Assembly (NCBI GenBank): GCA_003993805.1
Contig: RSEF01000002.1
Coordinates: 9,616,667 to 9,680,666 of the forward strand
Direction of reading: 5' to 3'
DNA length: 64,000 bases
DNA from: Himantopus leucocephalus
Lineage: Eukaryota > Chordata > Aves > Charadriiformes > Recurvirostridae
Shown here: in pieces, positions 26,277 to 39,059 of the stretch
Numbering within the stretch: the stretch's first letter is position 1
Layout: each line of letters opens with the position of its first letter
Notes under the pieces: model-generated
Databases searched by the model: none
What the model saw: only the letters and a program-made list of their open reading frames with translations
Told to the model about the DNA's origin: nothing
Program-made: the position numbers and the translations under genes

Positions 26277-28064
26277 CCACTTGGTACAGCAAGAGTACAG
26301 AAAATCTTATGGCGTTCCTGTTTTTTATATCCTGGAGGTTGTAGCAAATTGGGGTCAGTCCATGACAAGAGCTCCCAGAGGAATAACAGAAGGGCTGAAG
26401 TGCATTTGCAGACTGTAGATAGAGGTTTGAATAGCACCTCTTGGTCAGCAGTAGCAATCCTTCACGACCTCAACCTTTGCCAAATTATTTCCATAAATGT
26501 TTTAGTATTAAAATATTAGTAAGCTGGAAAAATTAGATCTGGAGAATGAGGTACTGCCTTAGCTCAAGAAGGCAGGCAAACCTTTAATGAAGGCAAGTAT
26601 GACATCAAACTAATAATCACAAGTTTAGAAACTGCTAAATGCTACGAAAAACTGCTCACTGTCTTGATATCTAGAGAGTATAAGACAGGCCTAAAAAATA
26701 AGAAACAGCCATCGCTACTGGTTGCTCTCAAAGCAATGAAATATGTTTGGCGTAGACATTCACTTTCCAGGTCTGTTAGTCGAACAGATACCACATCTTG
26801 CTTCAGCTAGCAACAAGACACACTTTATCCAATAAATTGACCAGGCGAGGCTATTCATTTGACCTTAATTATCCAAGTGTTCACCCAATACTATGCAGAC
26901 AGACAACATCAGTTGACACATCAGTCCTGCTAATAGTGATACTTAGCACTCCCTACCATTTTTCATCTTCAAAGCACTTTCCAAATTTTACTTAATTAAT
27001 ATCTTTGAAGATACCTAACTGTTTGCTGATATTTCACTGATAGTTTCTGCTTTTTCCAGAGCAGAGGACAAGACGCTATTTCCTAATTAGATTTTAGTAA
27101 AGACACTACTGACTTCCCCTTCTTCTCATCTGGTTTTCCGTATCCTTCTGTTTTCAGCAATCTGACCTCTTGCCAGTCAACACCTGGGGAATTATTGCTT
27201 TACTTGCCTTTTTTAATTGCAGATAACAAATTGCTGCCAAAGTAAAACATCTCCATTTTTTTCAGGCAAATTTAAATGTTACATCCTTAACTACCAGAAC
27301 TCTAATCCCTTTACTAGGTAACAAAGTAGGAGTCAATTATTTCCAAAAATTAAGCTTGATATTATAGTTTGTCTATCTTTTTTTTTAAGTTTTCTAGGTA
27401 GAGTTTCTTGAATTTGTGCTTGTTGGACTCTTACAAACATTTATCAGATGCTTGAATTATGCTCCACTGTTTCAGCGGAAGCTTTGGCAAGCTGTTGAAA
27501 TATGGATGTGATTCTGGACTTTTTGTGTTTTGATGGAGGGTCTAAAGCCACATACAGTATATTACATATCATCAGCACTGCTGCATCTGTCACCATTGGA
27601 GGTGAATGAGCTGTTGGCAGAGTGCACTCTCTAAATTAACAAACATTTCCACTGAGGTCATGAAGCTCACAACCTTTATACACAACAGTGTATAGAAGTA
27701 TTATTTTGCAAAAAAAAAAAATAAAAAGGTACGTGTATCCGCAAAGGATGGTTTTATCCCATAAAATGACATGGGAAACAGTGCATTGCTTAGAAGGTTT
27801 TAAAAAGCAGACAAAGAGCAGGTTGTTGGGAGACTGCTCCTGGGCCACTGGAAAATTGTGCCCTACACTGCGTTACAAAACTCTCCCCTGATGAATTTTA
27901 AATGCCCTAGACGTTAAGGAAGATTAATTTCCTTTTAGTCCTTTTCTTTTCATTTTCTTTTCCATCCTCTCAAATATTTCTTCTAATTCTGCTCTAGCTG
28001 TAATCATCTTTCAAATATGTATCTGTCAGGCACAGTACTGTCCATCAGTTGTCACAGCTTAAAT
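26277..28064. other. Non-coding DNA, nothing recognised
   Basis: AT-rich, with short A and T runs (for example 27711-27726). No gene or repeat family was identified. Confidence 0.5.
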
Positions 28065-28097
28065 ACACACACACACACGCTCACGCTGCACACACAT
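28065..28097 (+). repeat. Imperfect (AC)n microsatellite
   Basis: Seven perfect AC units occupy 28065-28078. An interrupted CACGCT/CACACA stretch continues to about 28097. Confidence 0.9.
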
Positions 28098-28546
28098 GTT
28101 TGTGTCTGGCTGTAGTTCTTTCATCTACAATTCAGCAAAGAATTGAGCCTGCTTGCATTCTGTTCAGCAAAGCACTTAAACATAAAAGTAAGGATAAGTT
28201 TGAGGCTAAGCACATTATACTTAGCAATGGGTTATTTAATGAAAGGTTGAGATAGACAGTTCTTACTGATACCTTAAAAACTATAGGACGAAACCTCCTT
28301 CCACTAACTTTCTGAGATGCAAAAAAAATCTATTTCAGTCAGACAGTGGGTACTTCTGCCAGCAGAAAATCCATCTGGCCTAACTCTAATAGGATGCTAA
28401 AAACAGTAACAGTGAGAGAAACACCCAGATCAGAAATACTTGCTAAAGACGCGATCAACAGCCAGCATACCCCTTGGGGACTCACTGTTTACTCCTCTGG
28501 AAGTATAGGGTGAGCTCTTCTAAAACAATAAAACAGTGATAAAAAT

Positions 28547-28588
28547 ACACACACACACACACAAAAAAAAAAAAAAANAAAAAAAAAA
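28547..28588 (+). repeat. (AC)8 plus poly-A tract with one ambiguous base
   Basis: Eight AC units (28547-28562) run directly into an A tract (28563-28588) interrupted by a single N at 28578. The N is probably a homopolymer base-calling failure rather than biology. The purine-rich (A/G) sequence that follows has no recognisable retroposon body. Confidence 0.9.
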
Positions 28589-29939
28589 GGAAGAAAGGGA
28601 AGAAAAGGAAGAATAAAGCAATTTGGACATAAAAGAAAAAAGAGGAGAGAGATGTTAGGGAGGAACAATTTTAAACCCACTACCCGCATCAGAAGCCATT
28701 CATAGAACAAAAAGCCTCTGAGAAGGTGTGGACTAAAAGAGTTCATATAGGAGGCACAAGAGATAATTTGTTTGAAAGAAAGAGCTGCACAGCAAAGGTC
28801 ACTTCAAAGACTACACAGAGGTGGGGAATGTTGGCCTGCTCCTCCCTTTTACACCGTGGTGTTGCCACGTTAGTGTGCTGTACCTTACTTGTGAAATTAT
28901 TTCTAAAGACAGATTATCTTGGTACCGTTTTCCCTGTTCTCTACACAGTTTTCAGGACCAAACTGTCCTCAAAGCTCCAGGACTGAAACATAATATATTT
29001 TAGTTGTAACACACCCTCCTGCAAAACGAAATATCTGTTTGTTTGTTTGTTTGTTTTGCACAGTTGTGTTTATAATCCTTCACATATATCTCAGCTGGGT
29101 GTTCAAAGCTTTTCTTTAATTGTGCTTATTCTTCTGGAAGTGACCAGCTACATCCTGCACTGGTTGCAACTGGGTAACAAAAGAAAGAGTGAAAGAAGAG
29201 CTTCACTGTCCCATAGCAGCCAATATTGAAGCAAGCACATACATAGAGAAGAAAAAGAACTTGGTCAATCAATTAAGAAACCAGACTCATATTGCCCTTC
29301 CTGTTCCTGCGGTATTTTGGTCCATCATTAGTTTGGACACCTCCTCAAAGCTAATTTTCTATTTCTGGGCCATTCATAGTATTTCCGTTCCCATTTGGTG
29401 TAGCACAACACATCTCAAAGTGAGTCTCCATTTGCTCCTGCAACTGAGATAGATGGAAATGTTTTGCATGAAAACAGGGCAGTTTCCCAAGGAAGTCTTC
29501 AACAGTTTCTTTTTCTGTCTATTATTTTTCAAGAATGCAAGTTGACAAACTCATTGCAACCATCAGGAACATTTAAGTTTAAGTAAAAATTGCACTGAAG
29601 GAAGATTGAAACCTAGTAGTATGTGCAAAGCCATCCCGCTTTTGTAAATTCTTCTGCTAAAATGAAAGAGACTGAAGAAGACACTACAGACTTTTACTTA
29701 GGACTACAGCAAATCTGGCCCTCGCTGGCCATGCTCTAGAGCATTGGCCCGTGGTAGCATTATAAAAACAGAAAGGAAAAGAAAAAGAATTCTTTGCTTG
29801 TCTTCTGCTAACCAATTCTGCAGACTTATTTTTCTCCAAGTATACGTATTGTAACACTTTCAAAATGAAATCAGCATCTAATCCATCCATGAGTAATTTA
29901 ACTTGTAGGAAACAGAGAACAAAAAGAGCGCTTTTAGAT
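28589..29939. other. Non-coding DNA with a (GTTT)5 microsatellite
   Basis: No gene was recognised. A perfect (GTTT)5 tetranucleotide repeat occupies 29037-29056. Open stretches at 28726-28986 and 29189-29452 (plus) have no family motif. Confidence 0.55.
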
Positions 29940-30210
29940 AAATCCTAATTAATTGTACATGCAAATGTCTTGGATGGATGTGGTCATGCAATTCAATTAG
30001 ATGACTAATTATGTTGGAATTATAATACCATATTTAAATAGATAAACACACATAAAAGTGCCTGCCCAGGAGTTTGCATGCTGGAGTCTGGGAACAGAAT
30101 CATTTTTTTGGCTCTTTAGTGCCACCTGTTGAAACCTGAAAACGCATGCAAATGAAACTGCGTGCCAATTAGATGTCCATTTAGAAGGGCAATGTCCATT
30201 TGCTTGGCAG
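29940..30210. promoter_or_regulatory. Candidate enhancer: octamer/homeodomain/E-box-rich block
   Basis: About 270 bp hold an unusual density of developmental factor motifs. There are two perfect ATGCAAAT octamers (29959-29966 and 30146-30153), several TAATTA/CAATTAG homeodomain cores (about 29944-29955, 29993-30010 and 30168-30174), and an E-box CACCTG at about 30123-30128. The composition resembles conserved non-coding enhancers found in vertebrate gene deserts. This is a motif-based inference only; alignment to other birds would decide it. Confidence 0.25.
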
Positions 30211-33200
30211 GTGTGAAACAGTCATAATCTTCATAAATTTAACAGCTGGGATGGAAGTATTTGAAACATGGTTGTCACCCTACAAAGGAAAGCGTAACAT
30301 ACCATTGGGGACGCTGGGAAGCAGAAGCCAAGCTCTTGGGACATGTGGCACATTCATAATATCACATCTGTTCCAAAAATGAACTGGTTTCCCTTCTTGC
30401 CAGTAAGCTGTCACAGGGCATATATCAAAATAGGCATCCTGATTACAGAAACCTCCTCTTCCATGACCAATTCTATAGTAGTAATTCTCTGCTAATTAAG
30501 AGCAAGATTACTACTGCCTAACTCACGTGGAGTTTTGCTGGAACCAGACTGACCACTTGTAGGGTACGGTGCTTTGCAACACGAGCAGGGGAAAGTACCT
30601 GCTCTGTGTGTGGGAAACAAGCAGGAGTGAATTCAATATAAGTAGCTCTGCCAATACACCGTGCCCAGATGTGACAACGTGGTGGCCAAGTTGCTGACCT
30701 CAGCTCTAGGGCCAAAAGAGCAGATCAGAGGAAAAAACACCCTAGAAGTTCTGTTTTCAGAAATAGTATTTCTTGCCCACTTTGCTATTTTACTCTGTAA
30801 AGAGCTACATTTCCCCCTGGATTTTAATTTATGATCAAGTTCAATGAAAAATGCATAATATGGTCAGATCTCAGGCCTGGGCTGCCTTCTTCATTGCAGA
30901 CCAAATGTCGCAGTTAGCAGGTTTGCCAGAGATGAAATAGTGTAAAATTTCTTATTAAAGAAATCAAATCTATTTCTTGTGCAAAGCCACTCATTTCATC
31001 CCATTACTGACAATGTGAAAAGACACTTTGCTAATTAAAAGAGAACAAGAGGTTTGACAACAGTATGCAAGGTAGAGGTAAATCACGTGGCTGCTTCACA
31101 GACATCCCTTTGTAAAATGTGGCATTATGGCTCAGTGAAGTGGCACTTCAGGTGAAAAAGGAACATTTTGGTATAGCAGGATAAACCATGATGGAGTTTT
31201 TAGAGAGCATTGAGACCTTCCCAGTGTAGGGAAGCTAGGACAATTTAGGCATGTTCTGTGCTCCCCAGTCTCTCCAATTCTGGAGGAACCTCAGTGAAGC
31301 AAAAACAGTGAGGGTTTAACGTCATCAAGTTTTCCTTTCATCACGGACTTCAAGTAGATTTTTATGGTGATAAAGCAAAAACAATATCTTAATCTCTTTT
31401 CCTCTAGCTCTGCTGTGTCTTAAAATGTAATGGTTCATGCACATTGTTATCTAGATGTTGAAGGATCAGAACCTACTACCAGAGCTGTGCAAAGAAAAGT
31501 GATCCCGTATTTTTCAGAGTATGCTAGATTTTTCAAAATCTGGTCTCATTGTCTATAGGAACAAGCCTTCCCAAATATTAAAAGCCATCAAGGAGAAGAT
31601 GGCAGGCCCTAACCCCACAGCTGTGCACCTACCTGCCCGTGAGTTGACATGGTGGGGCAGCTGAGGGACAACACTGAAATTCTGGCAATGCCAGGCTAAA
31701 ACAGGACCTTCTCCATGGATCACCTTCATTTCACCACCTTATCAAATTCCCACCCACTTTCACTGCATTTCTTTGAACCCGCCTTCCCCACAACTTTAAG
31801 CTAAACATATAATTAAATCAAAGCATTACAATTGTCTACAGCATGTTTGACCTTCCTGGTTGACTTTCACTGTTGCTGACAGATTAGGCTGCCCAGATGT
31901 TTGTCCAGGTGTCACTTTCAAAAAATTGCCAAAATACAGGGCGTGTCCACCTCTTTGGCTGGGCTTTCTAACATTTCTATGTAGGTATTTGAAAGGATAA
32001 TAAGATACAGAAATCATTCCACCCAAATGAAAGTAAACCTTTGTCTGAAACATCAACTTTGAGATCATGAGCAACCTTAAGCACAATATTTTTGGCACAA
32101 AATACTTCCTGTTTCAATTTTAATCCTTTTTAAACATTATTCTTTTCCAGTTAAACACCTGTTTTAGCCTCACAGAAGCTGATTCTGTAGAATTATATTC
32201 AATACCTATTATTCTTCCAAGTGGGAAAGAACTTCAGAGAGAAAAGTAGAATAGCTATTATGACAGCAGCACTTTATTATGGAGTAGCTTTTGGAAAAAA
32301 AAGGTAGGTTGGTGGCTTTGACAGATAATTATGGACTCCTATTACACAGCAGAAAATCATAAAAAAATTAAAATATGTAAAATGTCTTTCACATTTCAAA
32401 TAAATGTCAGCTACGTTTTCCTCAGTTAATTGACTTACCAATTTAATGAAGCAGAGTTCTTTTAAATGTAAAATATGCACTCTTTGGGTTTCTTGCAAAA
32501 TTTATGTTAAAAATATTGTAAATATTGCTTTCATGCATTATTTGTCTCTTGAGGAGAAGTGTTTGGAAAGGATTCAACACATTTAATCTTGTTCATCTTT
32601 GTCATGCAAAATGAGAAAAATTTTCGTAGTAAAATGCTCAACTATACCAACATTTTACTTCTCTACGAGTATTGCTTGAAAATGCTCATGATTTCAGGAT
32701 TGAGCACAAATGTACAGCACACATAAAAGGTGTTTTGTGGCTTGTAGTACATTTACATTGTGCCATCTGCCTTCACTCATGAGCAAGGTCATTTGGAACA
32801 CTTTTGTTGCTGGACTGATCTAAGCACTCCAGGGTGAGCAGCTTGAGCCACTTAGAAAACACCCTATTTGCAGAATTGAGGGCCCCCTCTTTCTACCTAC
32901 TACTATTTTTTAAAGAATGCTACTTTTAAGGATTTTCAACATGGATACCCAAAATCAATACTCACTTTTGAAACTGGAGGCATTAGGCTCAGCTCCAAAG
33001 ACTCAAAGACCAGACAGCAACTGGCTATATCGTGTTGTCTCAATTTCTGGGCTCCCATAGAAGAAAACCTCAAGCTGCTTTTGTAGCCTCCCAAAATGCA
33101 GACATTTATTTTTGCTAAAATGAATCCTTTTGCATGATATGTTCTATCTATGTACTCCCTGCAAATTTCTCTTGAAGAAACATAAAATAACCTATTTCAG

Positions 33201-34390
33201 ATCTTCATCCTTATTTTAAGGGAACTATCAGCTTTCACTGTATTGAAGAGGATTTTAGCAATACATCCAAAATACAGAGGGTTGTGTCAAACAAGACAAG
33301 ATGACATCTCCTCAGTATTGCCCTTGGTGTTTGCACTCATATTCACTTGGGGGTTTGTCAGCTGATGCAATGTTGGGAACAGAAGAATGGTGACAGTAAC
33401 GGGACAAAGCAAAGTTGCAGACCAAAAATCCAGCTCTGCCAGACTCAGAGATAACTTGTTCCACCAAAGAACTAAAACAGAAAAACTATCATCTTTCTCT
33501 CTTTTCTCCAAACACAGCAGTTATTAAGAGGACTTGCTCTGAGCTTGTCTCTGCTGCAGTAGCCCGGTAGGAGTGGCTGTCATGTCTAGCAAAAGGTAGG
33601 AGTATCTCCTGCAAGGCTCTGTGGGAGAGACAAAGAATTGGAGAGTGGCTGGTGAACAGTGTTTTGTAGCACCAATTCCTAGTCATTCACTGATTTCTTA
33701 CCTTTCTGGTTTTTATTCCAGAAGTACATATCCTGGGAGTAACAACTCAAAAGATCACTTTGGACATCATCTAAAGATGTCTTTTTTTGCATGCTGAGGA
33801 GACTGTGATCCCCGCCTGCTATTCAACGTGATAACAGTCCTGCTACATGACAGCTGCTATTCCACTTCACAACAGTGGGATTTCACTGATTTCAGTCAAA
33901 GAAAAATTCATTATTAAATTGCATCTGCATATACTATGTGCTAAAGGTACGTCACATGTTAATGGAGTGAAAATCCTGGGAAAAAAAATTAAGCTACTGA
34001 ATAACAGAAGTTCAGGGTAAGCAGGTGAATTTATTCATATTTTGCTTTGCAGGTAGTAGGTTTACCCAGTGCTAACTTGGACCACATCTACAAATGATGG
34101 TGATAAAAAAACACGCCTGTTTTTCATTTGATACACATCAGAGAACTCCACTACCAAACCAAAAACCACACTCAAACATGTTCCTGGGAGAAAAGTAGGC
34201 TAAAGATACTGTCTCTCTACTTCCAGACAGGGCCTGTTCATTGTGGCTGGTGAAGATGATTATCTCAGATTCAAAACCAGTAGGAATAACCTTTTCAGCT
34301 GCCTGAAAGACAATGACTGTCCTTAAAAATATAGTAGCTATTGCCTATACACAGTTGTTTTCAAAGATATTATTAATTCAGGGAAGATAA
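30211..34390. other. Non-coding AT-rich DNA
   Basis: About 4.2 kb without a supported gene, RNA or repeat family. Short open stretches such as 31826-32098 and 33287-33511 (both minus) contain no recognisable motif. Confidence 0.55.
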
Positions 34391-34419
34391 TTTTTGGGGT
34401 TTTTTTTTTGGGGGGGGGG
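34391..34419 (+). repeat. T/G homopolymer junction
   Basis: Five T, GGGG, ten T, then ten G (34410-34419). Such a homopolymer junction is prone to sequencing and polymerase error. The G run could also support inter-strand G-quadruplex formation. Confidence 0.85.
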
Positions 34420-35999
34420 TTTAGTGGAAGAAGTAACTTTATTAGGACATTGAAGCATAATGGCCAAGGAACAGGTTTACGTCAGAGTTATAACTGTAAT
34501 CACAGTTGGATGATGGTATGCAGAGTGTTCACCTGCAACTGTGCTCACAGAATTACCCTTTTTTGAATATAGAGGATAATGGCATTATGCCAAATAAAAA
34601 CTGTGAGTCCCTTATTTGTCACTGGGTCCCACCAGAAGCCTTTCTTCCTGATTAGCTCTTCTCTCAAATTTCCTTGTACCAAATCCTTTTTGTTCTACGT
34701 AGTAGAAAATGTCTGATGCCTTTTTGTTCTGCTTTCAGTCCTGTGGCAAGCTGCAAGGACAGCCCATTGGTACAGAATAGCCTGTTCAAAAAGCACCTGT
34801 TAAAGTACCAGATGTATCTCTCTCTCCTCTTCTGAAGCAAACAAGCCACTGACTTGTGTGAACAACAGGGACAGCAATGAAATACTAAGATTTCAACAGC
34901 AACTCGCTTGGAGTATTTGCTCCAGATCACGTTACTGACACTACATTCGTCAAAATAAACAACTGTTTGTGTTAATACGTATGTTTTTGGATTCACATAC
35001 AAAGGAGTTTCCCTTCCAAACAAGATGGACTGGATTCCTGGTGACAGCCTGGGTGAGGAGCACTGCAGGGATGATGACCTGAAATGGGCAGCAGCAACAA
35101 CCCCAACCCAATCCTGTGTTCACAGCACTTTCACAGCATCAGGGGACATTTGGCTGATAGTAGTTAGGCGTGACCATGGCTCTGTGGTTATCTTCACCAC
35201 AAACTAAACCAGATTGAGAATAATTTCTCTCTCCACACCTACCCATTCTCTGCTTACACCTTTTTCTTACTCCATACATTTGCAAGGTGAGTGGCTGAGA
35301 CCTTACTTCTGCTCAGTGTCGGGGTTCGTTCCAGATAATGATATAGCTGTGTACTCAAGGTGTGGTTTGGGGGCTGCAAATCAGAGTAGGGTCTTTGCCA
35401 GATACTGTGCAAATGCACAGCTAGAAAAAGTCTTGTAAGAGTACTTCACCCGAGGCCACAAAGAAAATCAGAGACAGAGCAGAAGTGAACACAGTTCCCC
35501 CGAGTAGTGCCTTTACCACTTAGCCTTGGATTGAGATTTTGCCACGGATGTTTACTTGGCTGCTTATAGACTTGCAGGATGAAGACCTTGGATTGCTTTG
35601 GTCATAACTCAGTTTGGAAGTGACTACCATAAAACATTCCCTCCCAAATCCTCAAAACACAGTGAAAGGTCTTGAAATGGTGTCAGCATTGCCAAGCTAA
35701 CCATCTTCCCGAAAGCCATTTGTTGATTTTATACCACTAGACCATACACATGAAATCCCTCTTTGCAAATGGTACTTTCTCATTATTTCTTCTGGACCTT
35801 ATTCCAGGCTCATCGATAGGACATTAAAACTTCAGGGGAACAGGAGAGCAGCTTGGCCCCCCAGCGGTAGCCAATTTCCCCAAAAAGCGTGAGCGTATTT
35901 GCCTCAAAAGAGTTAATGGCATGGCTTGCTGCAGCATTTTCATAGAAAGCTAATCTTGCAAACTTGACTTGTCAATCCAAGATGTTGTTTCATCTGCAG
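34420..35999. other. Non-coding DNA, nothing recognised
   Basis: The longest open stretch is 34664-35023 (minus, 119 codons), rich in Cys, Arg and aromatic residues but without a recognisable domain. A consensus donor (CAAG then GTGAGT) is present at about 35287 (plus) without a convincing acceptor. Confidence 0.5.
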
Positions 36000-36181
36000 C
36001 AGCGCAGAGTGGGTGGAGCGGAGATCACAGCCGAAACGTGAACTCTGACAAACGCAGACAAGAAAGCGTTTGCAGCCGCTCTCTGTTTGGTGCAAAGTTT
36101 TGGTTCATTAGCCTTGAAATGTTTCATTAACAGAATGCTTTTGGTATGCTATAAACAAACTGTGAGTGCCTTTGCATGCAA
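36000..36181. promoter_or_regulatory. CpG cluster with forkhead and TTGCATGCAA motifs
   Basis: About seven CpG dinucleotides fall within roughly 90 bp (36000-36090), a clear local excess in otherwise CpG-poor DNA. Downstream are a forkhead-like ATAAACAAAC (36151-36160) and a perfect 10 bp palindrome TTGCATGCAA (36172-36181). This could be a small enhancer or an unannotated promoter. It is too short to count as a classical CpG island, and no transcript is evident. Confidence 0.2.
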
Positions 36182-36724
36182 CAGCACTCTGTCAAAAATG
36201 AACGTGGTTTATTCCCTTTTGTAAAATATTTAGAAAGTGAATGACAAAGTTAAGCAATGGTCATATTTGTGTGATCTAAACAAAAGAGTAACATCGTGGT
36301 AACAAGCACCTAAAAATACATTTGTTCATTTCCAGTTCTCACAGTGCTATGGTTTTGTTTGTGGCTCAGAAATACAGTTCTTTCTACCTTTTGTGTTCTT
36401 TTTCCAAATGTTTTAAAAATAGGAAAAATACATAAATACATGCTGGTACATTTAAGTGTTCTCAAAATTATTTAAGGCCAGAACGTCTTTCTACATTTGA
36501 TCTAAACTAGTTCATGCCCATCCCTAATCTTGTATGTAAAGGTCAAATATTGCAATTTTTATTCTGGCAAAGCTTTCAGGGAAGGCAGACATTTTTTGTG
36601 GTACATAAACACAAGCTCCAGCAAACCAAACTGAAGACAGATGGAGTTTTGCCAGAAAAAAAAGACTTTGTAAGGAGAGATTATTTTAGATCAAATAAAC
36701 AGAAAGAGAAAAAAAAGAAGACAT
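36182..36724. other. Non-coding DNA, nothing recognised
   Basis: AT-rich sequence with no gene or repeat family identified. Confidence 0.5.
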
Positions 36725-36744
36725 AAACAAACAAACAAACAAAC
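36725..36744 (+). repeat. (AAAC)5 microsatellite
   Basis: Five perfect AAAC units, followed by an AAAACC remnant. Confidence 0.92.
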
Positions 36745-38591
36745 AAAACCTGATGTGAATCACAGCCCAGATTTTAAACTTAATCTTCTCTGAGATTAGA
36801 GAAAATTTTGCTCCTTGTCCCAGGCTTTATGATATTTGCTCACATATTTTGACAACAAATTGTCCTGGTTCAGGGCAATGAGGAAGCCAAAAATGCTCTA
36901 ATACAATGAAGCCCAGTGTTCTCCTTGAAGTACTTGAACCCATGAAAAAAGGCAATTTTTTCTGACTCTCTTTAGTTGCGGACAGCAATTAAGTTAATAA
37001 AAAGTTAGCATACAAACAAGATCTCATAAAAGAGACTTCATAATATTTTGAAAATGTGTCCCTCTGTAGTGTGAACCTCTCTTTTTTAATGGTTTGAGTG
37101 AAATGACAGATCCCAAATAGATAATCCTGTGTATTAACCTTAAGAGGGGTTGGAGCAGAGGGCATAAATCCAAGCAATTCCTAAATTACCTTGGATGACT
37201 CAGGTAGGCCTAGATCCTTTGCAGGATTTAAGTCTCTAGCTCCTTCTTCTATGCAAAAGTTTGAAATAACATCAGTATTTCTAGGTCAGCTAACACAAGA
37301 AAGGTGTAATACATGTTGAGAGCAGTTGCTGAATTCATATATGTTTTGCACAGACACAGGTCTCCCGGCACAGGTTCAGCATCGTGCCTTCTTCTGAAAT
37401 CTCCGCTGGTGCGCCCCGCTCAGTGAGACAAACAGCAGCAACTGCCTTTCAGGATCTGTGACTATTTATCAGCATAAGTACATTTATGACTCAGATGTAC
37501 CTTTTCCCACCTGGAAAAGTCTACAGTACCGGGACGTCACAGTAAGTACGATGAGAAATGGGGAATAATCCTGTAAGTCTTCAATTCAGTTGGATTTCCA
37601 ATGATGTCAGCAATAATGTTGAGTACAGAACTGGGTCCTTTGCTATGAACATTTTTTCAGGAATTAAATTGGATTTTATCTAACCAAACCATTTTTGCTA
37701 GGGGTAATTTTGGTTTCAGATAACTTCAGAAGAAGAAACAGGAATGGTATTGGGGAGGGGGGATAGACAGGGGGAATTTGGCCTCGAGTCTTTGCTATAT
37801 AAGTGACCGTGTAACACTTTATTTGCATATCTAGCATTTAAAGGGTTACGCATGTAATTATTTAACGTAACGCCAAATAAGCTGTTTGATTTTCTTTCAT
37901 CATGAGCCAAACATTAGGCTTCGAAAGGAATTCCTTTAAACTTCAATAATATAAAGGCACATGGCAATGTGAAAGTTACAACTCTAGCTTAAATGAGTCA
38001 GACATAAAAGTATTTATGACTGATATTCTCTGAATATACCAACTTCAGACACTTTTAAGTCTAGTTCTGCTGTACAAGGATAGGTACAGGATTATCAGCC
38101 GTTGCACATCTGCAGAACTCTTAGTCTTAAGCAAAGCAGAGTCCAGTCACTGAACTTTTTTTCCTGTTCTAAGAAAAAAAAGCCAACATAGCAAGCCACG
38201 CCAGGCCGTCAGCACCTGAAGCAAGTAAAAGCAATTCCTTTATGAACTTCCCACCAGTTATTTGTTTTGTGAGGCTCATGGAGAGAAAGAATAAAAAAAA
38301 CCTAGTGAAAAAACCAGTGTGTCCCAGTGAAAAGCATTGCACATGAAAGAGAGAAAGAAATGAACTGAATGTTGTTTTTTCTTGATGAAATAGCAGATTG
38401 GATCTTAGGCTTTTTGCAAACTCTCGCACAGGTGATCATCATTTGTTCTGTCAAAAGCATTTTCAATGACATGACCAGAACAATGCGGCTGTGATTACAA
38501 GGATCAGCATGGATTGAAAGATACTCAGGGCATTTACCAAAGGGATATTTATAGCAGCGCTAAAGATGTTCGCTTTTTCAAGCAGACTCAC
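36745..38591. other. Non-coding DNA, nothing recognised
   Basis: No supported gene. A G-rich stretch at 37752-37774 has three long G runs, which is short of a canonical intramolecular quadruplex. Confidence 0.5.
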
Positions 38592-38736
38592 AAATTCTAG
38601 GAACAGAAGATTTGAAATCAGGGTTGCTCCATTTGGTTTTGCATTTGCCATGCTAACGAGCACAGCCATGTCCTCTGACAAACGAAGGCTGAACGTGCCA
38701 GTTTCAGTGTTATTGTCGTGAAGTCGAATCCAAATG
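38592..38736 (-). CDS. Candidate internal coding exon, unidentified
   Basis: On the minus strand a textbook acceptor (a pyrimidine tract ending TTTTCCTCTTCAG) precedes 38736, and GTGAGT follows 38592. This gives a 145 bp segment: one base plus 48 open codons. The other two frames are less attractive, and one hits a stop early. The product contains HDNNTETGTFSLRLSEDMAV and then a hydrophobic alternation reminiscent of beta-strands. I wondered about a BPI/LBP-type lipid-binding fold, but the resemblance is too loose to name it. No neighbouring exon was found within the window, and the exon base before the donor is T rather than the preferred G. It could be a pseudo-exon. Confidence 0.2.
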
Positions 38737-39059
38737 CTGAAGAGGAAAATTGAGATAGTTTTCATTGTGAACTTTGATGTGAAGCATCACAGCTTTTGGA
38801 GGACAGCCATACCTTTGATCTTGCAGAAATTGTGAGGAATCAACCACCTTGAATCCCAGTTGTTCAGCAGGTGATTTATAATGGTATAATATGACTTAAA
38901 GGACTTTTCCAAAAGTCATGTCACCAGCTAAGGGAAAAAAAATATGACAAAGATTTAACAGAAATTTAAGTAATTCTGGTAGCATGCAATGTAAAGTTCA
39001 TAGTAGACTCTAAATATTCTGGCAGAAACTCTGAGACATCCAAGCTTCAAAATAAGCCC
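38737..39059. other. Non-coding DNA
   Basis: Short AT-rich stretch in which nothing was recognised. Confidence 0.5.

Noticed and set aside
28578..28578. Ambiguous base as a real variant
   Set aside because: It sits inside a long A run, where base-calling failure is the simplest explanation.
37752..37774. G-quadruplex
   Set aside because: Only three separate long G runs are present; a canonical intramolecular quadruplex needs four.
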